NCBI RefSeq assembly: GCF_001612685.1
Contig: NZ_BDAY01000024.1
Span: 1-64,000 of the forward strand
DNA from: Nocardia altamirensis NBRC 108246
GTDB taxonomy: Bacteria; Actinomycetota; Actinomycetes; Mycobacteriales; Mycobacteriaceae
DNA: 64,000 nucleotides
Direction: 5' to 3'
Shown: positions 1 to 8,913 of the stretch, piece after piece
Layout: the number at the start of each line of letters is the position of its first letter
Numbering within the stretch: position 1 is the stretch's first letter
Made by a program: the position numbers and the translations under genes
The notes under the pieces: model-generated
What the model was told of the DNA's origin: nothing
Database searches by the model: none
Seen by the model: only the letters and a program-made list of their open reading frames with translations

Positions 1-535
1 TTCCCACTCGGCACGAAACCACCCGCCTGATCCCACATACCGGGATCGCAGGCACCCTCGAGACCGGCGAGCGCGACCAGCCCCGTATCAACCCTGAAAT
101 CTGCACCCCTGCTGTGAATCCGCACCCCTTCTGGACGCCCCAGAACCAGTGCGGACGGCAGGGCCGCAGGCAGGGCGGACGGCAGGCGGGCTGACGGGGG
201 TGGACGGCGGGCTGGGCAACGTTGAAACCAGGCAGGGCGGGGGCGTCGTGTGCCGAATCCGATAGCGGATCACATCGGTGGCTTGCGCACTCGGTTCGGC
301 CGACCCGAGGGGGACATCAACGAGCCGAATCCGGCGTGTCGCCTCGATCATGTCCCGTTCACAGACCAAGGCCAGCGCGAACGGGACTCCATCGAGAGAT
401 TCCCTTTGCTCGATCGATAACCAGCTGTCCGACAAGGACATCCGACACTTTCGGGTTGTCGTGGTCCGAGAGTCCCTGTGGCAGGGTCACTTTTTCGTCG
501 TGCCCGGCTCACAGTGAGTCGCTGAAGTACTAGTT
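1..535. other. Left-edge region without a convincing gene
   Basis: No reading frame here looks like a recognisable protein. Positions 150-220 are very G-rich with a repeated GGACGGC(A/G)GG motif (near 154, 176 and 202). A minus-strand frame (88-441) has a plausible N-terminal half but degenerates into Pro/Arg-rich sequence typical of antisense reading in high-GC DNA. Next to a transposase remnant, this is probably decayed mobile-element or flanking DNA. Confidence 0.4.
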
Positions 536-891
536 CTGACCGACCTCGTCGCTGCCCCCAAGTGGGCGCTGCTCGAACCGCTGCTGCCGCCACCGGCGCC
601 ACCGCAGCTCACGGGGGTCGACCGGAGAAGTGGCGGCGGCTGGTACGCGATGCGATCTTCTATCCATGTCGTGGCGGGATCGCCTTGGCGCAGCTTCCGC
701 ACGACTTCACGACGGTGAAGACCGTTTACGACATCTACCGGCGGTGGACGAAAGCCGTTGCGTGGCAACGTATTCACTACGCACTGCGTGACCGCGCACG
801 GGTCCGTGCCGAACGTGATGCACGCCCGTCCGCGGCGGCAATCGATTCGCAGACCCTGCGTGGCGCCGACACCATCAGTGCCACCCACTGA
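536..891 (+). pseudogene. Frameshifted, truncated IS5-family transposase remnant
   Basis: The first part (from about 536) reads as the usual start of an IS5-group transposase (WALLEPLLPPP), but this frame is lost near 600. The family sequence resumes in another frame from about 610: GRPEKW, then DAIFY, QLPHDF, TVYDIYRRW and the IDSQ motif, where family members continue into the DDE catalytic domain. Here the frame stops right after GADT, so all of the catalytic core beyond the first Asp region is missing. It is a dead insertion-sequence fragment. Terminal inverted repeats were not identified. Confidence 0.8.
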
Positions 892-955
892 ATTCACCAA
901 TGCCCACGCCGGGCTCTAGGCATCGGCTAGCGCCGAGGCGCTATGGCTCCGGGAT

Positions 956-1456
956 TCACAACGCCCACCAGCAGAACAATCGCAGACCCGTTGATCGTGC
1001 GCGGCCGGCCAACCCCGACAACAGAAGTAGCACCTCGAGCGCAGTGTCGGCCGTTATTCCCCAGTCTCGCAACTCATCGATATCCGCCCACTCCCCGGCG
1101 GCGCCCACCAGCAGAGAATGCCCGGCCGATGCCAACGCCTCCTGCAAGGTGTCCGACACGCTGACGACGAAGGCGCTCTCGGCCTCCGGAGACGAGAGCA
1201 ACTGCCCCGCACGCGGCCGCTCCGATGCCTCCTCATAGCTACAGCCGGTCAGGATCGCCTCGAGCTGAGCCATCGCGATCACGGGATCGATCCCCTTCAG
1301 CGACACCACATCAAACATCGAGGACTCCGGCCCGCCGGGCTCATCGAGCACGCGGACGGCCGTGTCGTCATCGGCGGCGGAGAAGTAGTCACACATCACC
1401 ATGCCGTGATCCTCGCATCCAGAACCGACAGGGGCCACAACACTCGTCTCCCCCAT
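956..1456 (-). CDS. Hypothetical protein, 166 aa
   Basis: I do not recognise a family. The ATG at 1456 is chosen because the protein downstream of it has normal amino-acid composition (acidic, with a Leu-rich C-terminal stretch LEVLLLLSGLAG), while the frame upstream is Arg/Pro-rich and does not look coded. There is no clear Shine-Dalgarno sequence. The reading frame is open for longer upstream, so the true start is uncertain. No signal peptide; the Leu-rich segment near residues 140-160 could be a weak membrane or packing helix. It lies next to the transposase remnant and is divergent from the acetyltransferase gene. Confidence 0.45.
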   Translation of the reverse strand: MGETSVVAPVGSGCEDHGMVMCDYFSAADDDTAVRVLDEPGGPESSMFDVVSLKGIDPVIAMAQLEAILTGCSYEEASERPRAGQLLSSPEAESAFVVSVSDTLQEALASAGHSLLVGAAGEWADIDELRDWGITADTALEVLLLLSGLAGRARSTGLRLFCWWAL

Positions 1457-1612
1457 GGGCACAACGAGTTTCAGATGCGCCCTGAGATCGGCGACCGGGG
1501 CTCCGGGAGAGGAAGCCGGAACCGGTGCGGCGCGAGCCCGATCGGGTCGGTGTCGACGTGGCGGTGCCAGGTCGGCGGCCAACCGGGGCGCCTTTCGACG
1601 TTTGCCGCTCTG

Positions 1613-1658
1613 GGGCGTGGACACCTTGCAGGTCTGGGCGTGGACACCCTGCAGGTTG
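1613..1658. repeat. Two tandem 23-bp units
   Basis: Units 1613-1635 and 1636-1658 both start GGGCGTGGACACC and match at 20 of 23 positions. They lie between the divergent hypothetical gene and the acetyltransferase gene, and could be a local duplication or paired regulator sites. Confidence 0.7.
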
Positions 1659-1747
1659 AGTGGTGGGCCGCCGGCATTCGACCGCTCACTACTTCGGCAT
1701 CCGGATGCGTACTGAATTGTCAGTGGTCGGTGGAAGACTCGGTGACT

Positions 1748-2209
1748 ATGGGCGAAATCGTTCAGCTTCGGGATGTTGAGCTGGCAGATCTGGACTTGTT
1801 CTTCGAGTACGAGCAGGATCCGGAGGCGCTTCGGCGGTCGCGCTTTGCGGCACGCGATCGGGAGCCCTTCATTGCGCACTGGAAGAACACCATTCTCGGT
1901 GATCCTGCTGTGCTGGTTCGCACGGTCGTGGTGGACGGGGAGCCCGCAGGGAATCTGGTGTCCTGGTGGAAAGGTGATCGACGGTATCTCGGCTACTGGT
2001 TCGGCCGAAAGTATTGGGGCCGTGGCGTTGCGACCGAGGCGTTGGCGCTGTACTTGGGCGTTGAGACCACGCGCCCGCTCTGGGCTGACCCGTTCGCGGG
2101 CAATGCCGGTTCGGTGAAACTGTTGGAGAAGCACGGTTTTCGCCGAACCGGCTCGGACTGGGACGGCGAGGACGAACACATCGTGCTGGTGCTCGATACG
2201 CGGAACTGA
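1748..2209 (+). CDS. GNAT family N-acetyltransferase (RimJ/RimL-like)
   Basis: A 153-aa cytoplasmic acetyl-CoA-dependent N-acetyltransferase. The beta-strand/loop segment YLGYWFGRKYWGRGVATEAL (about residues 78-97) carries the R/Q-x-x-G-x-G/A acetyl-CoA pyrophosphate loop as RGVA, and the C-terminal NAGSVKLLEKHGFRRTG segment is the typical end of the RimJ/RimL fold. The length matches a single-domain GNAT. The start is the ATG at 1748; upstream sequence in the same frame is non-coding in character. A GGAAG sequence lies about 12 nt upstream. The substrate cannot be deduced: it could be a ribosomal protein, an antibiotic or a small amine. Confidence 0.85.
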   Translation: MGEIVQLRDVELADLDLFFEYEQDPEALRRSRFAARDREPFIAHWKNTILGDPAVLVRTVVVDGEPAGNLVSWWKGDRRYLGYWFGRKYWGRGVATEALALYLGVETTRPLWADPFAGNAGSVKLLEKHGFRRTGSDWDGEDEHIVLVLDTRN

Positions 2210-2600
2210 ACGCTCGCTCGACATTCCCTTTCACCACGACGACACCAGCATCGACGTACAGTCCCACACCGCTACCGGCAACGGGCTCCTCGCAACGGAT
2301 TTCGCGCGCACCGACGACAAGCAGAGTCAGCACACGGAGTGGAGACGCCTAGCACCCGGTCGAACCACAACCGACCGACCAGATGGGTGCAACCACACGG
2401 GCCAACCACATACGCGCGAACCACACGGACCGCCGGATAGGCGCGCCAATTACACAGGCCAAATCGGGTGTGCGTGCCGACCACACCGGGTCAAGCCGCG
2501 TAGGCGCGAATCAGACGGGCCAACCCGGATCTGCACGAACCACACGGGGTCAACTGGATACGCGCCAGCCACACCCGACCGGGTATGCCTGCGGCAAGGG
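2210..2600. other. Intergenic region with degenerate repeat array
   Basis: No gene is convincing here. The right half (2383-2590) is the repeat array described separately. The left half shows no clear feature. Confidence 0.5.
2383..2590. repeat. Degenerate tandem array, about seven 27-32 nt units
   Basis: Units begin near 2383, 2410, 2437, 2469, 2500, 2529 and 2558. They share a core close to GCGCGAACCACACGGGCCAA. All three forward frames read as low-complexity peptide, and reverse frames are no better. Unit lengths and sequences vary too much for a CRISPR. Confidence 0.65.
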
Positions 2601-3257
2601 CTAGTTCGGGCGACCGACCTCGTAGGTACCGTCATCCTTGGTGATCTTGATGCTCACCTTCTTGGCTTCACCGCTGACCTTCAGGTTGCAGTCGAAGGTG
2701 GCGTCCACCTTGACTTCTTGACCCGACGGGCAGGAGACGTCGCTGACGTCCTGAATACCGTAGGAGTCGGTGAGCACCTTCTTGACGCCGTCCTGGACGG
2801 CGGACTGATCCAGCTTGTCCTTGGCGGTCAGCACCAGCACCAGCGCGACGATCGCGCCGAGCACCACGACGCCGAGCACTCCAAGGCCGATGAGCAGGCC
2901 TTTTCCTTTACCGCCCGGCTGTTGGGCCGGCTGCTGACCACTCCACTGCGGCTGCTGACCCCATTGCGGCTGCTGACCCTGCTGCCAGTCCTGCGGCTGC
3001 TGACCCCACTGTGGCTGCTGACCCTGCTGACCCGGCGGCTGCCACTGGGTGTTCGGCTGCTGTCCCCAGGGCTGCGCGGGCTGCTGTCCCCACTGCTGCT
3101 GCGGCTGCTGGTCGCCCCAGTGCTGGGTCGGCTGCGCCGACGCAGGCGTCTGCGGTTGACCCCACTGCTGACCGCCGGGTGTCTGCTGTCCACCCCACTG
3201 CTGGGTGGGATCGTTGCGCCCCTCCCCGGGTTCGTTGGGTCCAAACGGGCCGCTCAT
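2601..3257 (-). CDS. Gln/Pro/Trp-rich membrane protein with C-terminal DUF4333 domain
   Basis: A 218-aa protein in three parts. Residues 1 to about 118 are a low-complexity cytoplasmic segment built from repeats such as QWGQQP. One strong membrane helix follows (about 125-145, GLLIGLGVLGVVVLGAIVAL). A C-terminal extracytoplasmic domain of about 75 residues ends it, with the paired cysteines of DUF4333 (DVSCPSG and TFDCNLKV). The ATG at 3257 has a GGAGG ribosome site 5-9 nt upstream. M. tuberculosis has a similar Pro/Gln-rich membrane protein (Rv2091c, from memory) beside helY, so position supports orthology. Function is unknown; the domain order suggests an envelope protein with a disordered cytoplasmic tail. 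Confidence 0.85.
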   Translation of the reverse strand: MSGPFGPNEPGEGRNDPTQQWGGQQTPGGQQWGQPQTPASAQPTQHWGDQQPQQQWGQQPAQPWGQQPNTQWQPPGQQGQQPQWGQQPQDWQQGQQPQWGQQPQWSGQQPAQQPGGKGKGLLIGLGVLGVVVLGAIVALVLVLTAKDKLDQSAVQDGVKKVLTDSYGIQDVSDVSCPSGQEVKVDATFDCNLKVSGEAKKVSIKITKDDGTYEVGRPN

Positions 3258-3682
3258 CTGGTTGCCTCCACTCGCATTCGTTGTACATACGGTAGCCCCC
3301 CGCGTGGGACTCGTCGCGCACATACCATCGCCTTGCCTCCGCTCGGTTCCAGCATGCCCACAACACGGTGTATCGCTACTTCGCTCAGCTGTGTTGATTG
3401 TTCGCGATTCCTCGCCACGGTCGGTACGCGAAAGAAATCAAATCACAATCGAATCCGCAACGCGTACCTCCGCCTTCACGTCGGCCATGCGCAGTCTAGA
3501 GACAGACTCCACCCCGCATCAGCCGATCTGCGTACGCACGCCCTCACTCGCCGAATTCGTCGGCGGCATTCGCCTTTCAAAACTCCCCCACAATCCGCCT
3601 CCACCACGTGCCGGCACGCGCCAAACCCACGCCACAAACCGACGCCCGGCAGACCCGCACCCCGCCGAGAGCAAACAGCGAC
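3258..3682. other. Intergenic region, 425 bp
   Basis: Holds the ribosome site and presumed minus-strand promoter of the DUF4333 gene at its left end and the 3' end of helY at its right. Apart from these I see no gene, strong hairpin or repeat. Confidence 0.5.
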
Positions 3683-6385
3683 CTACGCCGCGTCGATCGC
3701 GACCACACCGCGCCGGATCGCGCGGACCGCCTTCGCCGCTGTCGCGGCGACCTCCGGATCGTCGGCGCTGCCGTGGATCTGATCGAGCAGATCGATCACC
3801 TGCCTGCACCAGCGGACGAAATCGCCTGCCGACAGGGGTGCGGCCTGGTCGCCGCTGGCGAGCAACGACTCGGCCAACCCGTCGCCGCGGGCCCATTTGT
3901 GCACACCGGTGATGAAACCGAGGTCGGGTTCCCTGGTCGGCGGAAGCTTGTGCCGCGCTTCGTCGGACCGCAGCTCGGACCACACCTTGATGGTCGCACC
4001 GACAGCCCGCCGGATCGGCTCGGTCGGGCCGGTCGGGCCGAGATACCCACCGTCCTGGCGGGATTCGAACACGAGCACCGAGACAACGCCGGCCAATTCG
4101 GCGGGCCCGAGCCCACGCCACAGCCCTTGCCGCAGGCATTCGGCAACGAGCAGATCGCTTTCCGAGTAGATCCTGGCGAGCCTGCGCCCGTCCGCGGTGA
4201 CCTCGGCGTCCTGCACGAACCCGCGTTCCTCCAGCAATCCGAGGATCCGATCGAAGGTCCGCGCCAGCGAGTTGGTCGTCGCGGCAACCTGCTGGCGCAT
4301 CGACTCGGTTTCCCGAAGCAGCCGGTTGTACCGCTCGCCGACCCGCGCCATCTGCTCCCGGTCCGCGCGGGTGTGCACCGGATGCGACCGCAAACTACGC
4401 CGCAGGGTGGCCAGTTCCCGATCGTCGGCCGCCGAGGAACGCTTGCCGCGCCGCGGCCTGCCCGGCGCCGAAATTCCGGTGCTGCGCAATGCGGAAGCCA
4501 GATCGCGGCGCGCCTGTGCGGTGCGGTGATCGACTCGCCGCGGCAGCCGCATATGCCCCAACGGTTCGGCGGGCACCGGGAAGTCGGCCACCGACACCCG
4601 TCCTGCCCACTTGTCGATGGTGAGCACCAACGGCCGCGGGTCTCCCGGCGTCGCATCGGGTTCGAGGATCACCGCGAGCCCGGCCCGCCGCCCGGACGGA
4701 ATCGCCACCACGTCACCGCGTCGCAACGCCGTCAACGCGTTGACCGCCGCACCGCGGCGGTCGGACCGCCCCTGCTGTTCGAGCTGCCGTTCCCGCTGCT
4801 TGATCCGCTCGCGCAGCGAAATGTATTCCAGGAACCCACCATCCGCGCCGCCGAGCTGATCGCGCAGCTTGCGCAGCGCCCCCTCGTTGCGTTCGATACC
4901 GCGTACCAGCCCGACAACTGAGCGGTCGGCTTGGAACTGCGCGAACGAACGTTCCAGGAGGGCACGCGATTCGGCGGCGCCCATCCGGTCGATCAGGTTG
5001 ATCGACATGTTGTAGCCGGGCCGGAACGAGCTGCGCAGCGGATAGGTCCGTGTCGACGCGAGGCCGGCGACCGCGCTGGTGTCGACCTCGGGCTGCCACA
5101 GCACCACCGCGTGACCTTCGACGTCGATGCCGCGCCGCCCGGCACGACCGGTCAGCTGCGTGTATTCGCCGGGCGTGAGCTCGGCGTGCGATTCGCCGTT
5201 GAACTTGACCAGCCGCTCCAGCACCACCGTGCGGGCAGGCATGTTGATGCCGAGAGCCAGTGTCTCCGTAGCGAATACGGCCCGCACCAGGCCCTTGACG
5301 AACAGTTCTTCGACCGTGTGCCGGAATGCGGGCAGCATGCCTGCGTGATGCGCGGCCAGCCCGCGGTGCAGCGACTCACGCCACTCCCAGTAACCGAGCA
5401 CCTCGAGATCCGCCTTGGGCAGGTCGCCGGTGTGCTTCTCGATGATCGCGTCGACCTCGTCGCGCTCACCGTCCCGACTCAGATCCAGCCGAGACCGCAA
5501 GCACTGCGCCAACGCCCCATCGCAGCCTGCTCGGCTGAAGATGAACGTGATCGCGGGTAGTAAGCCCTCTTCGTCCAACTTGGCCAGCACCTCGGGACGC
5601 GGTAACGGCCGGAAGTCCCGGCGCGGCCCACCGCGACCGTTACGCGGACCATTCCAGCTGTTCGCCCGATCCGCGAGCTCGCGCTGCTTGATGAACCGCA
5701 CCAGATCGCCGTCGACGAGCACCTTTTGCTCGGTGGACTCGGTGTCGAACAGGTCGAACATCCGCCGACCCACCATCACGTGCTGCCACAGCGGCACCGG
5801 CCTGGTCTCGTCGACCACTACCGAGGTATCGCCGCGCACGGTCTCCATCCACGCGCCGAACTCCTCGGCGTTGCTGACCGTCGCGGACAGGCTGACCAGC
5901 CGCACATCGGGCGGCAGGTGCAGGATCACTTCCTCCCACACCGCGCCGCGGAACCGGTCGGCGAGGTAGTGCACCTCGTCCATCACCACGAACGACAACC
6001 CGCGCAGCGCATCCGAGGACGCGTACAGCATGTTGCGCAGCACCTCGGTGGTCATCACGACCACCGGCGCGTCCGGGTTGATCGACTGGTCGCCGGTGAG
6101 CAGCCCGACGCTCTCGCGGCCGTACCGCTCGGTGAGATCGGCGAACTTCTGGTTGGACAGCGCCTTGATCGGCGTCGTGTAGAAGCATTTGCCGCCGGCG
6201 GCGAGCGCGAGATGGACCGCGAATTCGCCGACGACGGTCTTCCCTGCCCCGGTGGGCGCGCAGACGAGGACGCCGTGCCCTTCTTCGAGTGCCGCACAGG
6301 CGGTGCGCTGGAAGGGATCCAAGCTGAACTTCAGCTCGGCGGAAAACTTCGTTAGTTCGCCCGTGTGCGACCGGTGATGTGTCAC
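3683..6385 (-). CDS. helY: Ski2/Mtr4-like DEAD/DEAH-box RNA helicase
   Basis: A 900-aa superfamily 2 helicase of the Ski2/Dob1 group, the usual neighbour of tatC in actinobacteria (Rv2092c in M. tuberculosis). Visible motifs: Walker A APTGAGKT (residues 43-50), motif Ia TPIKALSNQ, DEVH box (136-139), motif III SAT, and the C-terminal RecA motif QLTGRAGRRGID. An Arg-rich insertion and the long C-terminal part correspond to the Ski2-type accessory domains. The start is GTG at 6385, only 2 nt after the tatC stop codon, so translation is probably coupled. Likely role: RNA unwinding or degradation in the cytoplasm; the direct substrate is not known. Confidence 0.95.
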   Translation of the reverse strand: MTHHRSHTGELTKFSAELKFSLDPFQRTACAALEEGHGVLVCAPTGAGKTVVGEFAVHLALAAGGKCFYTTPIKALSNQKFADLTERYGRESVGLLTGDQSINPDAPVVVMTTEVLRNMLYASSDALRGLSFVVMDEVHYLADRFRGAVWEEVILHLPPDVRLVSLSATVSNAEEFGAWMETVRGDTSVVVDETRPVPLWQHVMVGRRMFDLFDTESTEQKVLVDGDLVRFIKQRELADRANSWNGPRNGRGGPRRDFRPLPRPEVLAKLDEEGLLPAITFIFSRAGCDGALAQCLRSRLDLSRDGERDEVDAIIEKHTGDLPKADLEVLGYWEWRESLHRGLAAHHAGMLPAFRHTVEELFVKGLVRAVFATETLALGINMPARTVVLERLVKFNGESHAELTPGEYTQLTGRAGRRGIDVEGHAVVLWQPEVDTSAVAGLASTRTYPLRSSFRPGYNMSINLIDRMGAAESRALLERSFAQFQADRSVVGLVRGIERNEGALRKLRDQLGGADGGFLEYISLRERIKQRERQLEQQGRSDRRGAAVNALTALRRGDVVAIPSGRRAGLAVILEPDATPGDPRPLVLTIDKWAGRVSVADFPVPAEPLGHMRLPRRVDHRTAQARRDLASALRSTGISAPGRPRRGKRSSAADDRELATLRRSLRSHPVHTRADREQMARVGERYNRLLRETESMRQQVAATTNSLARTFDRILGLLEERGFVQDAEVTADGRRLARIYSESDLLVAECLRQGLWRGLGPAELAGVVSVLVFESRQDGGYLGPTGPTEPIRRAVGATIKVWSELRSDEARHKLPPTREPDLGFITGVHKWARGDGLAESLLASGDQAAPLSAGDFVRWCRQVIDLLDQIHGSADDPEVAATAAKAVRAIRRGVVAIDAA

Positions 6386-6387
6386 CG

Positions 6388-7341
6388 TCAGAGGGTATCG
6401 GAGTAGTCCGACGTCGAGCCCGTAGTTTTCTCCCGGGGTGTCACGATCGTTTCGGCGGGCGCGATCGGATCGGGACCGCTGATCGAGGACGCTTCCTCAT
6501 CGGAGAGCGCGGCAAGATGCTCGGCTTCCTTGCGGGCCTTGCGCATGTCATTGATCCGGGAGAACTGGATCGCGACCTCGAACAGGACCGTCAGCGCCAG
6601 CGCGAGCGCAAGCATGGAGAACGGATCCTGCGGGGTGATGATCGCCGCGAAAACGAAGAGCCCGAAGGTGATTCCGCGTCGCCACGCCTTCAGTCGCGCA
6701 TACGTGAGCACCCCGATGAGGTTCAAACCGATGATCAGCAGCGGAGTTTCGAAGCTGACGCCGAAGATGACGAGCAGCTGGATGATGAAGCCGAAGTACT
6801 GCGAACCGCTCAGCGCGGTGATCTGCACGTTGCTGCCGATCGAGAGCAGGAAGCTCAACGCATGGGCGACAACGATATAGGCGAGCGCGGCGCCGGTCAC
6901 GAACAGGACGGTGCCCGACGACACGAAGCCGACCGCGTACTTGCGTTCCTTCGCGTACAGGCCCGGCGTGATGAACGCCCATACCTGGTACAGCCACACC
7001 GGCGCGGCGAGCACGATGCCCGCGGTCATGCCGACCTTCAAGCGCAGCGTGAACTGTTCGAACGGTGCGGTGGCCAGCAAGCGGCACGCACCGTCCGGGC
7101 TGATCGATGCGCGCGACGAGGCGGGCAGCGAACAGTACGGCCCGCGGAGAATGTCGCCGAGGCTGGAGATGCCGAGGAAGCCGTACTCGTACCAGATGAA
7201 TCCCAGCACCGTGGTGGCGATGACCGCGGCGATCGACACCAGCAGCCGGTAGCGCAGCTCTTGGAGATGCTCGACCAACGACATGGTGCCGTCAGGGTTG
7301 GTCCTGCGCTTGCTGCGCCGGGGATCGAACGGGATTCGCAT
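6388..7341 (-). CDS. tatC: Sec-independent protein translocase subunit TatC
   Basis: A 317-aa polytopic membrane protein that recognises twin-arginine signal peptides. The N-terminal MSLVEHLQELRYRLL segment (about residues 20-34) contains the conserved HLxELRxR signature with its essential Glu. Six membrane helices can be traced, and the GVSFETPL motif (about residues 210-220) in the third cytoplasmic/transmembrane region is typical. A C-terminal cytoplasmic tail rich in Ser, Thr and charged residues is common in actinobacterial TatC. It lies between tatA (131 nt upstream) and helY (2 nt downstream), the standard order. No tatB is present nearby, which is usual because it is encoded elsewhere in these bacteria. 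Confidence 0.97.
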   Translation of the reverse strand: MRIPFDPRRSKRRTNPDGTMSLVEHLQELRYRLLVSIAAVIATTVLGFIWYEYGFLGISSLGDILRGPYCSLPASSRASISPDGACRLLATAPFEQFTLRLKVGMTAGIVLAAPVWLYQVWAFITPGLYAKERKYAVGFVSSGTVLFVTGAALAYIVVAHALSFLLSIGSNVQITALSGSQYFGFIIQLLVIFGVSFETPLLIIGLNLIGVLTYARLKAWRRGITFGLFVFAAIITPQDPFSMLALALALTVLFEVAIQFSRINDMRKARKEAEHLAALSDEEASSISGPDPIAPAETIVTPREKTTGSTSDYSDTL

Positions 7342-7399
7342 TGTCGGTGATTGCCCCTGGGTCGGAGTGCCTCGCTCAGCTCGGCAACAGCACTATGCC

Positions 7400-7451
7400 C
7401 GGAGTGAGTTTCCGCACTCCGCCATGAGCGGGCCCGTCAGCGGCCCCGCTC
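7400..7451 (-). terminator. Tandem hairpins between tatA and tatC
   Basis: Two short stems in series: CGGAGTG/CACTCCG (7400-7406 with 7415-7421) and GAGCGGG/CCCGCTC (7426-7432 with 7445-7451). They follow the tatA stop codon. There is no T-tract, so this may be attenuation or RNA processing rather than full termination. Confidence 0.4.
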
Positions 7452-7472
7452 CGCCTTACTCGATCGAACGAC

Positions 7473-7745
7473 TCAGAGCGACTTCGGCTCGGCCTGGGGC
7501 TGCGGGGCGACCGAGGGGGTCACCTGCTGCGCAGCAGGCAACTGCTGCTGCGGCTGCGCGGGCTGCGGGGCGGGAGCAGGCGCGTCGGCGTCCTTGCCCT
7601 CGCTCTGCATCTGGCTGACCTCGCTCTTGAAGATGCGCAACGACCGGCCCAAGCTGCGGGCCGCGTCGGGCATCCGCTTGGCACCGAAGAACATCACGAA
7701 AACGACCGCAATGATCAGCCAGTGCCAGATGCTCAGACTGCCCAT
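7473..7745 (-). CDS. tatA: Sec-independent translocase subunit TatA
   Basis: A 90-aa protein with the TatA plan. There is a short N-terminal segment, one membrane helix (about residues 7-21, WHWLIIAVVFVMFFG), and the conserved FG hinge followed by AKRMPDAARSLGRSLRIFKSE, the amphipathic helix. A Pro/Gln/Ala-rich disordered tail follows from about residue 50. It oligomerises to form the twin-arginine transport pore. The ATG at 7745 has a strong GGGAGG site with 8 nt spacing. It is the first gene of the tatA-tatC-helY string. Confidence 0.97.
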   Translation of the reverse strand: MGSLSIWHWLIIAVVFVMFFGAKRMPDAARSLGRSLRIFKSEVSQMQSEGKDADAPAPAPQPAQPQQQLPAAQQVTPSVAPQPQAEPKSL

Positions 7746-7856
7746 GATTGTTACCTCCCAAGACTGGTGATGGTTCTGATGCTACCGGAGGGTGACATGC
7801 GTCAACGCCACCGTCCGCGCTGTTGGCCCGGTGTTTGCCGAACCGATGTCGCTGTC

Positions 7857-8882
7857 TCAATGCCGGGCCGCGTCGGCGGCCCGCAGCTCGTCGAGTAGTT
7901 CCGCGCCGGTCCAGGTGCGCCGGTCGCCCTGTTCAGCCGCGACGATCAGTTCGATGAGCCGCTGATTCACCGGTGTCGGCATGCCGACCATCGCGCCGAG
8001 TCCGACGATTTCGCCGCAGAGCCAAGAGATTTCGGTCTTCCGGCCGAGCGCGAGATCATCGGCCATCGAGGAGCGCGCCATCGGATCGACGGCGAGCACC
8101 CGCCCGAACACCCGCCGGAACACACCGTCGGGCACGGGCAGCAGCGCCGTGACCAGTTTGGGCGGTAACGGCGTCAATCGAGCGGGCGTGATGCGCGCCC
8201 GCTGCATGACCGCGAGCGCTTCCCCCTGGGCCAGCGCCAGGCAGCGACGATAGTTGCGGTCGGCGAGCTCCTCGCGCAGCGGCCGCCCCGACAGCGCGTT
8301 GATGGGATTGTTCAGGTTCAGCAGCAGCTTGGCCCACTGCACGGGCCGCAGGTCGGGGTGGCGACGCAGCGCGAGCCCGGCCTGCTGGAAGACACCGAGG
8401 AACGGCTCGAGCCCAGGATCGTCCTGCACCGCGAGCCCACCGTCGGTGCCGCGATGGAATCGGCCGCCTTCGTGGTGCACCACGTTGAACATGACCATGC
8501 CCGCAAGCACCACGCAGTGCGGCAGGATCTCCCGGATCACCGTGTCGTTGCCGATGCCGTTCTGCAGACTCAGCACCACGGTGCCAGGCCGGATCTTGCC
8601 GGTCAGCTCGCGCACGGCGTCGGCGGTGGCCGCCGATTTCACCGTGACCAGCACCAGGTCGGCCGAGCCGACGTCGTCCGGCTCGGTGGCCACGTGGCAG
8701 CGCGCGCTCGGCAGCGCGTCGTCCCCGCCGTCGAGGTCGGTGAGCCGCAGTCCGAACTCGGTGACCTCGTCGAGCATTCGGCGCCTGCCGACGAACGTGA
8801 CGTGTGCGCCTGCCACGCCGAGCTTGCCGCCGACGAAGAGGCCGATGCTGCCCGCACCGACCACCAGCACGCGGCTGGTCAC
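7857..8882 (-). CDS. Ketopantoate reductase (ApbA/PanE) family NADP-dependent oxidoreductase
   Basis: A 341-aa protein starting with a Rossmann fold: VLVVGAGSIGLFVGGKLGVAG gives the GxGxxG dinucleotide loop at residues 7-12. Next come the LVTVKSAAT segment and LSLQNGIGN, the NG motif near the nicotinamide. The C-terminal helical domain contains QWAKLLLNLNNPINALSG, with the catalytic-type Lys and the NxxxN pattern of PanE. If it is a true PanE it would make pantoate for CoA, but many actinobacterial paralogues are not, so specificity is open. The first in-frame start is GTG at 8882, about 30 nt past the pafC stop; an ATG preceded by GGAGG just upstream is in a different frame. It is inserted between pafC and tatA, which adjoin in M. 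tuberculosis. Confidence 0.85.
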   Translation of the reverse strand: MTSRVLVVGAGSIGLFVGGKLGVAGAHVTFVGRRRMLDEVTEFGLRLTDLDGGDDALPSARCHVATEPDDVGSADLVLVTVKSAATADAVRELTGKIRPGTVVLSLQNGIGNDTVIREILPHCVVLAGMVMFNVVHHEGGRFHRGTDGGLAVQDDPGLEPFLGVFQQAGLALRRHPDLRPVQWAKLLLNLNNPINALSGRPLREELADRNYRRCLALAQGEALAVMQRARITPARLTPLPPKLVTALLPVPDGVFRRVFGRVLAVDPMARSSMADDLALGRKTEISWLCGEIVGLGAMVGMPTPVNQRLIELIVAAEQGDRRTWTGAELLDELRAADAARH

Positions 8883-8913
8883 GTCCGGCCTGCTTGCGGC
8901 CGTCGGCGAATGA

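Noticed and set aside
88..441. Minus-strand 117-codon reading frame
   Set aside because: The first 65 residues look plausible but the rest is Pro/Arg/Ser-rich as in antisense reading of G-rich repeats, with no ribosome site and no family.
2383..2604. CRISPR array or small protein gene
   Set aside because: Repeat units vary in length and sequence, spacers are not distinct, and the 73-codon frame is low-complexity.
4055..4075. GGGATTCGAAC, reminiscent of a tRNA T-arm
   Set aside because: It lies within helY codons and no acceptor or anticodon arm can be built around it.
3608..6355. Long plus-strand reading frames opposite helY
   Set aside because: They are Arg/Pro/His-rich mirror frames caused by high GC; helY motifs on the minus strand fully explain the region.
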